Below are positions 8,797-16,171 of a stretch of DNA of 64,000 nucleotides, piece after piece. Every line of letters begins with the position of its first letter. Position 1 is the first letter of the stretch. The notes beneath the pieces were generated by a model. It saw only the letters and a list, made by a program, of their open reading frames with translations, was not told the origin of the DNA and did no database searches. The position numbers were made by a program, and so were the translations under genes. Source of the stretch: Brevundimonas viscosa (GTDB lineage: Bacteria; Pseudomonadota; Alphaproteobacteria; Caulobacterales; Caulobacteraceae); contig NZ_FOZV01000003.1 of NCBI RefSeq assembly GCF_900116065.1, positions 186,001 through 250,000 of the forward strand, in the 5' to 3' direction.

Positions 8797-8829
8797 TGCG
8801 CCGGCGCCGGCGGCGGCGGCAAGAAGCTT

Positions 8830-8906
8830 TGGCGACCCCGGGAGGACTCCAACCTCCGACCTCGGCTTTAGGAAAGCCTTGCTCTATGCAGCTGAGCTAC
8901 GGGGCC
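8830..8906 (-). tRNA. tRNA-Arg (anticodon CCT)
   Basis: The minus strand folds into a complete 77-nt cloverleaf with encoded CCA at 8830-8832. The 7-bp acceptor stem contains one G-T pair, the D stem is GCTC/GAGC, and the anticodon loop TTCCTAA has CCT at positions 34-36. The T stem is GGAGG/CCTCC. The top pair of the anticodon stem (27-43) is A-G, a mismatch. CCT reads AGG, a rare arginine codon in GC-rich genomes. Confidence 0.95.
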
Positions 8907-8984
8907 ACGCAGCGGCTGACCTAGCGGCTTGTGCGGCGCGGGGGAAGCGTGGCTGGGGATTTTCGCGGAGGCGCGGACGAGGGC

Positions 8985-9219
8985 ATGCACCTTACAGTGA
9001 TCGCAGCGCTGGCGCTGATAGAGACCCAGACGTCGACCCCGCCGCCCCGGCGCGGCCCGCCACCGCGTCCCCCCGGCGGAGCGGCCACAGGCCGACGTCT
9101 ACTTCCGGAACTGCAGCGAGGCGCGCGCGGCCGGACGTGAGAACATCCGGCGAGGCCAGCCGGGGTATCGGCCGGCCCTCGATCGCGACAACGACGGCGT
9201 CGCCTGCGAGTCGCGCTGA
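8985..9219 (+). pseudogene. Excalibur calcium-binding protein, frameshifted
   Basis: An ATG at 8985 starts a signal-like segment (MHLTVIAALALIETQTSTPP) and a proline-rich linker. The next frame, ending in TGA at 9217-9219, encodes an intact excalibur domain: YFRNCSEARAAG, then RGQPGYRPALDRDNDGVACE, with both cysteines and the DxDxDG loop. Joining them needs the removal of one base, and a run of six C near 9070 is the obvious place. The repaired protein would be about 77 aa. Excalibur domains are extracellular and bind calcium. Confidence 0.7.
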
Positions 9220-9223
9220 TCCG

Positions 9224-9251
9224 TTGTGGTTAATCGGCCTTAAGATACAAT
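9224..9251 (+). promoter_or_regulatory. Possible promoter for helicase gene
   Basis: TTGTGG (9224-9229) and TACAAT (9246-9251) are separated by 16 bases in a locally AT-rich patch. This is a plausible sigma70-type promoter, about 160 bases before the helicase start. Inferred from sequence only. Confidence 0.3.
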
Positions 9252-9409
9252 ATCCTGTAGGGAACAAACCCCGAATCGGGCCGTGTCGGTGATTCGGTCC
9301 TGATTCGTTTCGCGCCTGTTCCGCCACGGTCACGCTGGCCGTTTACCCGGACAGCTTCGCATCCGGCGCGGCTTGAGGAACAAGTCGCGAGGGCCCACCT
9401 TTCACGGGT

Positions 9410-11896
9410 ATGAGTGACCGAGGCGCAGGACAGGCCCCGTCGCGGGTCACCGCGATCCTGGGCCCCACCAACACCGGCAAGACCCACCTGGCGGTCGAGC
9501 GGATGCTCGGCCACGCCTCGGGCATGATCGGTCTGCCGCTGCGCCTGCTGGCGCGCGAGATCTACGACCGCGTGGTTCGCCAGCGCGGGGCCGCCTCGGT
9601 CGCCCTGATCACCGGCGAGGAGAAGATCGTCCCGGCCCGGCCGCACTACTTTGTGTGCACGGTGGAAGCCATGCCGCTAGAACGGTCGGTGGAGTTCCTC
9701 GCCGTCGACGAAATCCAGCTGGTCGCCGACCCGGAGCGGGGTCACGTCTTCACCCAGCGCCTGCTGCACGCCCGCGGCCGGGCCGAGACCATGTTCCTGG
9801 GGGCCGGGACCATGGCGCCGCTGGTCCGGGCGCTGGTTCCCGACGCGGAGATCGTCGCCCGGGACCGGCTGTCGACGCTCAGCTATGCGGGATCGAAGAA
9901 GCTGACCCGTCTGCCGCGGCGCAGCGCCATCGTCGCCTTCTCCACCGAACAGGTCTACGCCATCGCCGAACTGATCCGCCGCCAGCGCGGCGGGGCGGCG
10001 GTGGTCATGGGCAGCCTCAGCCCGCGCACCCGCAACGCCCAGGTCGAGCTGTTCCAGTCGGGCGAGGTCGACTTCCTGGTGGCCACGGACGCCATCGGCA
10101 TGGGGCTGAACATGGATGTCGACCATGTCGCCTTCGCGGGCCTGAGAAAGTTCGACGGCCGCCGGACCCGCTGGCTGCACGCCCACGAGATCGGCCAGAT
10201 CGCCGGTCGGGCCGGCCGCCACCTGCGCGACGGGACGTTTGGCGTCACCGGCGAGGCGCTGGAGCTGGACCCGGATCTGGTCGAGCAGGTCGTCGAGCAC
10301 CGCTTCGATCCGGTGGAGGCGGCGGAGTGGCGCAACGCCCGGCTGGACTTCGACACCCTGCCCGATCTGCTGCGGTCGCTGACGGTGACGCCGCAGCGGT
10401 CCGGCCTGAGGCTCACCGAACCCGCACTGGACGAGACCCTGTTGCGCCGGCTGGCCCAGGATGAGGCGGTGAAGCGGGTCAGCCGCTCACGCGGGGCGCT
10501 GATGCGGCTGTGGGAGGCCTGCCAGCTGCCCGACTTCCAGAAGACCACCCTGGACGAGCACGCGCGGCTGGCGAAGGACATCTTCGAGGCCCTGACCGGC
10601 CGTCGGGGACGGCTGACGGAGGACTGGGTCGCGCCGCGCTTCGCCGCCCTCGACCGCGACGATGGCCAGATCGACCAGCTGTCGGCGCGGCTGTCGGGGG
10701 TGCGGACGCTGAGCTACATCGCCAACCGGCCCGACTGGCTGGATCAGGCCCAGAGCTGGCGCGACCGGACCAGGGCGCTGGAGGAGCGGCTGTCGGACGT
10801 GCTGCACGAGCGCCTGACCGCGCGCTTCGTCGATCGCCGCACCACCGCCCTCATGCAGGCGCTGAACGTGCGCGGCGACGCCCTGGCGGAGGTCGCCGAG
10901 GATGGCGAGGTGGTGGTCGAAGGCCACGTGGTCGGCCGGCTGAACGGCGTCGACTTCCGGATCGACCGCGGCGGATCGGCGCTGGCCGACCGCGCGCTCA
11001 GACACGCCGCCCGGCAGGCGGTGACGCCGGAGATCGCGCGGCGGCTGGGACGGCTGGCGGCCGAGCCGGACGAGGCCTTCGCGGTCACCCCGGACGGAGC
11101 GGTGCTGTGGCGCGGCGCCCAGGCCGGGCGGGTGGTCGGCGGCGAACCCTTCGCCCCGAAAGTCCGGCTGCTGGGCGATCTCGGCTCCGCCGCGGCGCGC
11201 GAACGGGCGACGAAGCGGCTGGAGGCTTGGCTGGCCGGCGAGGCCGGACGCGCGCTGCGGCCGCTGCGTCGGCTGAAATCGGCGATCGAGACCGGGACGC
11301 TGAAGGGGCTGCCGCGCGGGATCGCCTTCCGGCTGGTCGAGGCCGGCGGGGTGATCGACCGGCGCGAGGTGGAGCGCGATCTGGCCGCCCTGAGCCAGGC
11401 CGAGCGCCGGACGCTGAAGGAATTCGGGGTGCGGCCGGGGGCGCACTCCGTCTGGCTGCCGGGCCTGCTCAAGGACCGCGCGCGCGGGGTGGCCCAGGCC
11501 TTCGTCGCCGAGGCGGCGGGCCCGCCACCGGCGCCCGGCCTCGGCTCGCTGGCCGATCCGCCGCCGTCGCCGCGCCAGCTGTCGGCCTTCGGTCTGCGGG
11601 CGGTGGGACGGTTCACGGCGCCGGTGGAGTGGCTGGAGGCGCTGGCGGAACGGCGCGCCAAGAGCGGCGGCCGCCTCGGCGACGAGGATCTGGCGGCGCT
11701 CGGGGTGAGCGAGGCCGACGCCAGGGCCCTGCTGGCCGCCCTGAAGACGCCGCGGGCGCAGAAGCCGGAACGCCAGGGACGCAAGCCGGCGCCGGTCAGG
11801 GACTCGCCGTTCGCCGCGTTGTCGGCGCTGACCGCGCCCGAGCCGGCGCCGGCGCGCCGCCGGCGGCCGCGCCGGCGGAGGACGGCGGCTTCGTGA
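9410..11896 (+). CDS. Suv3-like DEXH-box RNA helicase
   Basis: This 828-aa superfamily 2 helicase resembles mitochondrial SUV3. Motif I is GPTNTGKT (18-25), motif II is VDEIQLV near residue 105, motif V is DAIGMGLNMDVD near 225, and motif VI is IAGRAGRH near 263. The C-terminal half contains further helical domains and ends in a basic KRRRPRRRR-like tail rich in Arg/Ala/Pro. ATP-dependent unwinding of structured RNA is the family role. Its stop overlaps the GTG start of a small S4 RNA-binding protein (GTGA), suggesting coupled translation. Confidence 0.92.
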   Translation: MSDRGAGQAPSRVTAILGPTNTGKTHLAVERMLGHASGMIGLPLRLLAREIYDRVVRQRGAASVALITGEEKIVPARPHYFVCTVEAMPLERSVEFLAVDEIQLVADPERGHVFTQRLLHARGRAETMFLGAGTMAPLVRALVPDAEIVARDRLSTLSYAGSKKLTRLPRRSAIVAFSTEQVYAIAELIRRQRGGAAVVMGSLSPRTRNAQVELFQSGEVDFLVATDAIGMGLNMDVDHVAFAGLRKFDGRRTRWLHAHEIGQIAGRAGRHLRDGTFGVTGEALELDPDLVEQVVEHRFDPVEAAEWRNARLDFDTLPDLLRSLTVTPQRSGLRLTEPALDETLLRRLAQDEAVKRVSRSRGALMRLWEACQLPDFQKTTLDEHARLAKDIFEALTGRRGRLTEDWVAPRFAALDRDDGQIDQLSARLSGVRTLSYIANRPDWLDQAQSWRDRTRALEERLSDVLHERLTARFVDRRTTALMQALNVRGDALAEVAEDGEVVVEGHVVGRLNGVDFRIDRGGSALADRALRHAARQAVTPEIARRLGRLAAEPDEAFAVTPDGAVLWRGAQAGRVVGGEPFAPKVRLLGDLGSAAARERATKRLEAWLAGEAGRALRPLRRLKSAIETGTLKGLPRGIAFRLVEAGGVIDRREVERDLAALSQAERRTLKEFGVRPGAHSVWLPGLLKDRARGVAQAFVAEAAGPPPAPGLGSLADPPPSPRQLSAFGLRAVGRFTAPVEWLEALAERRAKSGGRLGDEDLAALGVSEADARALLAALKTPRAQKPERQGRKPAPVRDSPFAALSALTAPEPAPARRRRPRRRRTAAS

Positions 11897-12177
11897 GCGA
11901 GGCCGGGTGCCGCATCGACGTCTGGCTGTGGCGCGCCCGCTTCGCGAAGAGCCGCTCGCTGGCCGCGGCCATGGTCGAGCGGGGGACCGTGCGGCTGACC
12001 CACAACGGGGTGCAGAGCCGCCTCGACAAGCCGAGCCGCACCGTCCACGTCGGCGACGCCCTGGTGTTTGCGCTCGGGGGGCGGCTGGTCGAGCTGGAGG
12101 TGCGAGCGTTGGGCGATCGGCGCGGCCCGCCGGCCGAGGCCCGCGCCCTGTACGAGGCGCGGGCGCCGGAGGGCTGA
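11893..12177 (+). CDS. S4-domain RNA-binding protein, Hsp15-like
   Basis: This 94-aa protein is almost entirely an S4 domain: CRIDVWLWRARFAKSR, AAMVERGTVRLTHNG, KPSRTVHVGDALVF. The layout matches the Hsp15/RqcH-associated group, which binds stalled 50S subunits or other RNA. The GTG start overlaps the helicase stop, so the two RNA-linked proteins are probably made together, an arrangement common in alphaproteobacteria. Confidence 0.88.
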   Translation: MSEAGCRIDVWLWRARFAKSRSLAAAMVERGTVRLTHNGVQSRLDKPSRTVHVGDALVFALGGRLVELEVRALGDRRGPPAEARALYEARAPEG

Positions 12178-12182
12178 ACGGC

Positions 12183-12803
12183 CTACTGGCGGACGAACTC
12201 GCCCTCGATGTGCAGCTTCACCTCGTCGCCGAGGGCCGGCAGGGCGAAGTTGATGCCGAAGTCCGAGCGCCTGATGGTCGCCTCGCCGTCGAAGCCCGCC
12301 TTGTAGGCGCCCATCGACTGGCCGGCCTGGTTGAATTCAACCTCCATGGTCACCGGCCGGGTGACGCCGCGCAGGGTCAGGTCGCCGACGACGGTCGCCT
12401 CGGAGGGAGCGTCGGAATCCACAGCCACCGAGCGGGAGACGAAGGTCGCGACCGGGTGATTGGCGGTGTCGAAGAAGTCGGGGGTCTGCAGGTGGGCATC
12501 CAGTCCGTCGGAGTTGGAATCGACCTCGGTCAGCGGAATGGTCGCGGTCAGCCGCGAATTGGCCGGGTTCGCCGGATCGAGGGTCAGGTCCGCCTGCACA
12601 TTCACGAACTGGCCGACGTAGGTCGAGAAGCCGAGGTGATCGACCGACCAGGTGATCTTGCCGTGCGCGGGATCGAGCTTGTAGCTGCCGGCCTGCACCT
12701 CGGCGGGGACCCGGGTGAGCGCCTGCTGGGCGCCGACGGCCCCGGCCGCCAGGAACCCGAGGGAAAGAACGCCGGCCAGGGCGATCCGGGAAACAGGACG
12801 CAT
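12183..12803 (-). CDS. YceI-family periplasmic protein
   Basis: This 206-aa protein starts with a signal peptide (MRPVSRIALAGVLSLGFLAA, cleavage near VGAQQ). The YceI lipocalin-like barrel follows (YKLDPAHGKITWSVDHLGFS, then TLRGVTRPVTMEVEFN). YceI proteins bind polyprenoid or amphiphilic molecules in the periplasm. I chose the ATG at 12803 because it has a GGAGG ribosome site and a proper signal sequence. A possible operator lies 18 bases upstream. Confidence 0.92.
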   Translation of the reverse strand: MRPVSRIALAGVLSLGFLAAGAVGAQQALTRVPAEVQAGSYKLDPAHGKITWSVDHLGFSTYVGQFVNVQADLTLDPANPANSRLTATIPLTEVDSNSDGLDAHLQTPDFFDTANHPVATFVSRSVAVDSDAPSEATVVGDLTLRGVTRPVTMEVEFNQAGQSMGAYKAGFDGEATIRRSDFGINFALPALGDEVKLHIEGEFVRQ

Positions 12804-12820
12804 GGGAACCTCCATAGATG

Positions 12821-12850
12821 GGTAACTGAGTTGGTTACAGATAGCCAACC
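12821..12850. promoter_or_regulatory. Inverted repeats upstream of YceI gene
   Basis: GTAAC-N7-GTTAC lies at 12822-12838, and an overlapping GTTGG/CCAAC pair spans 12830-12849. The position, just upstream of the YceI start, fits a repressor operator of TetR or MarR type. No regulator gene is adjacent. Inference from symmetry only. Confidence 0.35.
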
Positions 12851-12967
12851 GGCGCCGGACCGCAAGGTCTGCTGTGCGATTTGGTCGCCGATACCGGAAG
12901 TTGACAGTTGGAACGACGAGGGTCATGTCCCCGGCGTCTCCCCGCCTCCGCGTGATCTCCGCCCGAA

Positions 12968-13309
12968 ATGACCTACATCGTCACCGACGCCTGCGTGAAA
13001 TGTAAGTTCATGGACTGCGTCGAGGTCTGTCCCGTCGACTGCTTCTACGAAGGCGAGAACTTTCTCGTCATCGCGCCGGACGAGTGCATCGACTGCGGCG
13101 TGTGCGAGCCGGAATGCCCGGTCGACGCCATCAAGCCTGACACCGAGGACGAGCCCGACGGCAAGTGGCTGCAGGTCAACGCCGAGTACGCCAAGGTCTG
13201 GCCGAACATCACGGTCAAGGGCACGCCGCCGGCGGACAAGGAGCAGTTCGAGCGCGAGACCGGCAAGTTCGAGAAATATTTCTCGCCCAAGCCCGGCAAG
13301 GGCTCCTGA
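12968..13309 (+). CDS. fdxA: 7Fe ferredoxin FdxA
   Basis: This 113-aa ferredoxin carries one [3Fe-4S] and one [4Fe-4S] cluster. The expected cysteines are present: C9, C17 and C50 for the 3Fe cluster; C21, C40, C43 and C46 for the 4Fe cluster. C12 and C25 are extra. The C-terminal extension (VWPNITVKG) is typical of alphaproteobacterial FdxA. It transfers electrons in the cytoplasm; partners cannot be deduced here. In Caulobacterales it commonly precedes carD, as here. Confidence 0.96.
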   Translation: MTYIVTDACVKCKFMDCVEVCPVDCFYEGENFLVIAPDECIDCGVCEPECPVDAIKPDTEDEPDGKWLQVNAEYAKVWPNITVKGTPPADKEQFERETGKFEKYFSPKPGKGS

Positions 13310-13638
13310 TCGCCAGCCAGCGCGGCGAGTCGCGGCTGGCTGTCGCAGTGCGGCGAGGATTTCCAGCCGTCCGTACGCTGACGCTGTGGACGTTTTGAAA
13401 TTCCGCAGATTTGTGATAGGTTCCTGTCATTGGGTCGGGCGGTCTGCGAAAACCTCGCGCCGCCCGCGTTTGCGACAGAATCCCGCCCACGCAGGCGGGA
13501 TCGGCCAGAGGTTGGGTGATCCGTTTCCGCAACTGACGACTTGAGGACATCTCCGACGGACCTGTGCTCCGCCGGCTGCGCCCCCGTCGCTCTTGCGCCT
13601 TCGCCTCGCCCTTTCCGCTGCGCCGGGAAAGGAATGAC
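13310..13638. other. Intergenic region upstream of carD
   Basis: No convincing gene is seen in this 329-base stretch. A near-perfect inverted repeat (CAGCCAGC / GCTGGCTG) lies just after fdxA at about 13314-13343 without a T-run, and may be a weak terminator. TTGAAA (13395-13400) and TAGGTT (13417-13422), 16 bases apart, could be the carD promoter, giving a leader of about 210 bases. Confidence 0.4.
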
Positions 13639-14181
13639 ATGACGAGCAAGACCGGTCTGGAGTTCAAGGTTGGCGACGCGGTCGTCTACCCGGCGCATGG
13701 CGTCGGCAAGGTGGCGGCGATCGAGACCCAGGAAGTGGCCGGCATGTCGCTGGAGGTCTACGTCGTGACCTTCGATCACGAGAAGATGACGCTGCGGGTG
13801 CCGACCAAGAAGGCCAAGACCGCCGGCCTGCGTTCGCTGGCCGCCGACGATGTCGTGTCCAAGGCCCTGACCACGCTGAAGGGCCGGGCCCGTATCAAGC
13901 GCACCATGTGGTCGCGTCGCGCGCAGGAATACGAGGCCAAGATCAACTCGGGCGACCTGATCTCGATCGCCGAGGTGGTGCGCGACCTGCACCGCGCCGA
14001 GAGCCAGCCGGAACAGTCCTACTCGGAACGCCAGCTGTATGAATCGGCGCTGGACCGCATGGCCCGCGAGGTCGCCGCGGCGAACAAGATCGACAAGGAC
14101 GCCGCCGTCGAGCTGCTCGGCAAGTCGCTGAGCGCCAAGAAGGCGGTCATCGCCGCCGCCGAGGAAGCCGAAGCCGCCTGA
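13639..14181 (+). CDS. carD: CarD-family RNA polymerase-binding regulator
   Basis: This 180-aa CarD homologue binds the RNA polymerase beta subunit and stabilises open promoter complexes. The Tudor-like RNAP-interaction domain is at residues 8-60 (FKVGDAVVYPAHGVGKVAAI), followed by the helical DNA-binding part with the WSRRAQEYEAKI segment. I chose the ATG at 13639, which matches the usual N-terminus and follows a GGGAAAGGA purine tract. A strong terminator follows the gene. Confidence 0.95.
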   Translation: MTSKTGLEFKVGDAVVYPAHGVGKVAAIETQEVAGMSLEVYVVTFDHEKMTLRVPTKKAKTAGLRSLAADDVVSKALTTLKGRARIKRTMWSRRAQEYEAKINSGDLISIAEVVRDLHRAESQPEQSYSERQLYESALDRMAREVAAANKIDKDAAVELLGKSLSAKKAVIAAAEEAEAA

Positions 14182-14207
14182 TCGGGCGACATCGCCGGAT
14201 GAAGGAA

Positions 14208-14235
14208 GGGCCCGGGAGCGATCCCGGGCCCTTTT
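14208..14235 (+). terminator. Rho-independent terminator after carD
   Basis: A perfect 10-bp stem (GGGCCCGGGA at 14208-14217 with TCCCGGGCCC at 14222-14231) has a GCGA tetraloop and is followed by TTTT. The convergent cytochrome gene ends at 14240, so it could serve both strands. Confidence 0.88.
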
Positions 14236-14239
14236 CCGA

Positions 14240-14617
14240 TCAGTGACCCGTCCCGGTCCCGGAGACGTGCTCGAGGTAGGCGATGACGTCGGCGATCTCC
14301 TGCGGCTCGAACCGGAACGCGGGCATCGCCGGGTGGGCGGTCACCAGGCCCTCCGCGAACGCTTCCTGCAGGTCGGCGACAGGATAGAGCACGCCCATGT
14401 CGCGGAACGGCGGCGCGGCGGCCATGGGGCTGTCGCCGCTGCGCTCGACGGCGTGGCAGCCGGCGCACCTGAGACGGACCAGCACGGCACCGCGATCGAC
14501 CGAGCCGCTCAGCCCCGCCGGCGGCGGAACCGCGGATGTCTCCGGCGGCGAGCCGTCGGCGGCGCACCCCGCTACAACGAACAGGGCGGCGGCCGCGCCC
14601 GCAATCATCAGTCTCAT
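14240..14617 (-). CDS. Class I cytochrome c lipoprotein
   Basis: This 125-aa protein has a lipoprotein signal peptide (MRLMIAGAAAALFVVAGC, lipid Cys at 18) and one haem site CAGCH near residues 51-55. The distal methionine is probably in HPAMPAFRF, and the C-terminal helix EIADVIAYLEHV is typical. It is a membrane-tethered periplasmic monohaem cytochrome for electron transfer; no oxidase gene is nearby. The ATG at 14617 follows a GGAGG-like site and gives the signal peptide. Confidence 0.88.
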   Translation of the reverse strand: MRLMIAGAAAALFVVAGCAADGSPPETSAVPPPAGLSGSVDRGAVLVRLRCAGCHAVERSGDSPMAAAPPFRDMGVLYPVADLQEAFAEGLVTAHPAMPAFRFEPQEIADVIAYLEHVSGTGTGH

Positions 14618-14719
14618 CCCCACCCCTCCGGTAAATCCCGGTATTGCACCGGGCGTCTGTTGGTCGTCCAAAGGCGTTATCCCCCCGCTGCGCCGCAGTG
14701 GCGAGCACAGGAGACGTCG

Positions 14720-15088
14720 ATGGCCGATTTCTACCACATCCGCCTTGAGTTGGCGCGTGAGCCTGGCCGCCCCGCCGGCGATCCCACGGAAGGCTACGAT
14801 CTGGTCGCGCCGCTGGACAGCGACGGACGGCTGGATCCGGCCGGCTGCCGGGAGCAGCCTGACCGCTGTTACGCACGTCGCTTCGTCGACGGGGCGACCG
14901 AGGCCAAGGGTCGCCTGCGGTATGGCCCCGGCGAGCGATGGACCATCGATCTGGAGCCGGGCGAGGCGGACGACGCCGTCGGCTTCCGCTTCGGCGACGA
15001 GCGCTTCGTGGCCGGCGAGTACGTCAGCCTGACCCTGACCGACGGCGAGCAGCACACCTACGTCGTGGCGGCCGTCGCTCCGGTCTGA
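14720..15088 (+). CDS. Hypothetical protein, acidic
   Basis: This 122-aa soluble protein begins MADFYHIRLELAREP. It is acidic and beta-rich, and ends with a strand-like stretch (YVSLTLTDGEQHTYVVAAV). I recognise no domain, signal peptide or membrane segment. A GGAGA site precedes the ATG. Third positions are strongly G or C, so it is very likely a real gene. It converges with the DUF3617 gene. Confidence 0.75.
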   Translation: MADFYHIRLELAREPGRPAGDPTEGYDLVAPLDSDGRLDPAGCREQPDRCYARRFVDGATEAKGRLRYGPGERWTIDLEPGEADDAVGFRFGDERFVAGEYVSLTLTDGEQHTYVVAAVAPV

Positions 15089-15089
15089 C

Positions 15090-15551
15090 TCAGAAATATT
15101 CGGCGTTGGCCGGGCACTGGGCGCTGATGCGCCGGGCGCTGATGCTGGCCGGAATGTAGGGCGTGCCCCGCGCCAGCTGGGCGCCGCCGTTGAAGCGGAA
15201 GCTCTCGGTTTCGTACGGGCCGTGCAGCCGGACGTTGACGCGGCGGCCCTTGCGGTCCTCGCACGTCCCCTCGAAACGGGCGTTGCCGTCACCCACCTGG
15301 CGCACCGGATAGGTGCAGCGCCAGCGGCGGGTCGACAGGCCGTTGAAGAAGCGATTGATCTCGCTGGGGCGGACGCACTTCTGCTCGGTGTCCCGCACGC
15401 CCAGCACGCTGGTCGTGTACTCCCAGTAGCCCGGCTGGGGCTGGCCGGCCGGGGCCTGGGGCGGCGTGGCGGCGGACGGCGCGGACATCAGCAGGCCGGC
15501 GGCCACGACGGGCGCGGCGACGACGGCGGTGCGGATCAGGCTGGTCTTCAT
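15090..15551 (-). CDS. DUF3617-family secreted protein
   Basis: This 153-aa protein has a signal peptide (MKTSLIRTAVVAAPVVAAGLL) and a mature part with PGYWEYTTSVLG near the N-terminus and a cysteine-bearing barrel (TEQKCVRPSEINRF, RWRCTYPV, FEGTCEDRKG). This matches DUF3617, a periplasmic family of unknown function. An in-frame upstream ATG at 15587 would put 12 residues before the signal peptide, so the start at 15551 is preferred. Confidence 0.78.
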   Translation of the reverse strand: MKTSLIRTAVVAAPVVAAGLLMSAPSAATPPQAPAGQPQPGYWEYTTSVLGVRDTEQKCVRPSEINRFFNGLSTRRWRCTYPVRQVGDGNARFEGTCEDRKGRRVNVRLHGPYETESFRFNGGAQLARGTPYIPASISARRISAQCPANAEYF

Positions 15552-15646
15552 GGGAATCCCGGGAGTGACGATGCGCTTCATGCACAAGGGCGATAGAAGA
15601 TGGCGCTTGAACGGCGGCTGAACGGCCGCGTTCCGGCCCGGCCGCC

Positions 15647-15675
15647 TTGACGCGGCGGGGACTCCTCCTCTATAC
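15647..15675 (+). promoter_or_regulatory. Promoter for rpmB
   Basis: TTGACG (15647-15652) and CTATAC (15670-15675) are separated by 17 bases, a near-ideal housekeeping promoter. Transcription would start near 15682, about 80 bases before rpmB. Confidence 0.6.
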
Positions 15676-15761
15676 GCCCCCCTCTCGCGCGGGACGACCT
15701 CCCGCGCGCACCTGTTTCATGCGTCCGCCGTCTGCGCGGCCAGCGCCCGAAGGATAGTCAG

Positions 15762-16058
15762 ATGTCGCGTCGTTGCGAACTCACCGGTATCGGCCCGATG
15801 GTCGGCCACAGCGTGAGCCACTCGAACATCAAGACCAAGCGCCGCTTCCTGCCGTCGCTGAAGGCGGTCAAGGTGACCTCGGACGCGCTGGGCCAGACCT
15901 TCTCGCTGCGCATCTCCAACGCCGCCCTGCGCACCCTCGACTACAAGGGCGGCCTGGACGCCTTCATCGTCAAGGCCCGCGACGAGCAGCTGTCGCCTGC
16001 CGCCCAGCGCATCAAGCGCCAGGTGAAGGCCAAGCTGGCGGAGCAGGCCGCGGCCTGA
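15762..16058 (+). CDS. rpmB: 50S ribosomal protein L28
   Basis: This 98-aa protein is L28 of the large ribosomal subunit. The signature is present from the start: [21 protein letters not shown], then [10 protein letters not shown] and the C-terminal [14 protein letters not shown]. The length fits the alphaproteobacterial form. It is a single-gene unit with a good promoter upstream and a strong terminator at 16085. Confidence 0.97.
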   Translation: MSRRCELTGIGPMVGHSVSHSNIKTKRRFLPSLKAVKVTSDALGQTFSLRISNAALRTLDYKGGLDAFIVKARDEQLSPAAQRIKRQVKAKLAEQAAA

Positions 16059-16084
16059 TCGCGGCGACATCGAAGTCCTGACAG

Positions 16085-16110
16085 GGGCCGGCGGAAACGC
16101 CGGCCCTTTT
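16085..16110 (+). terminator. Rho-independent terminator after rpmB
   Basis: A perfect 9-bp stem (GGGCCGGCG at 16085-16093 with CGCCGGCCC at 16098-16106) closes a GAAA tetraloop and is followed by TTTT. Confidence 0.9.
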
Positions 16111-16171
16111 CATTTGCGCGGCGCCGGGAGCCCCGCCAGTCTGGCGGTCTGTTCGTTCGGGGGAGCCGTCC

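Noticed and set aside
8985..9140. Independent small proline-rich gene
   Set aside because: It lacks a second half in frame, while an intact excalibur domain continues in the adjacent frame.
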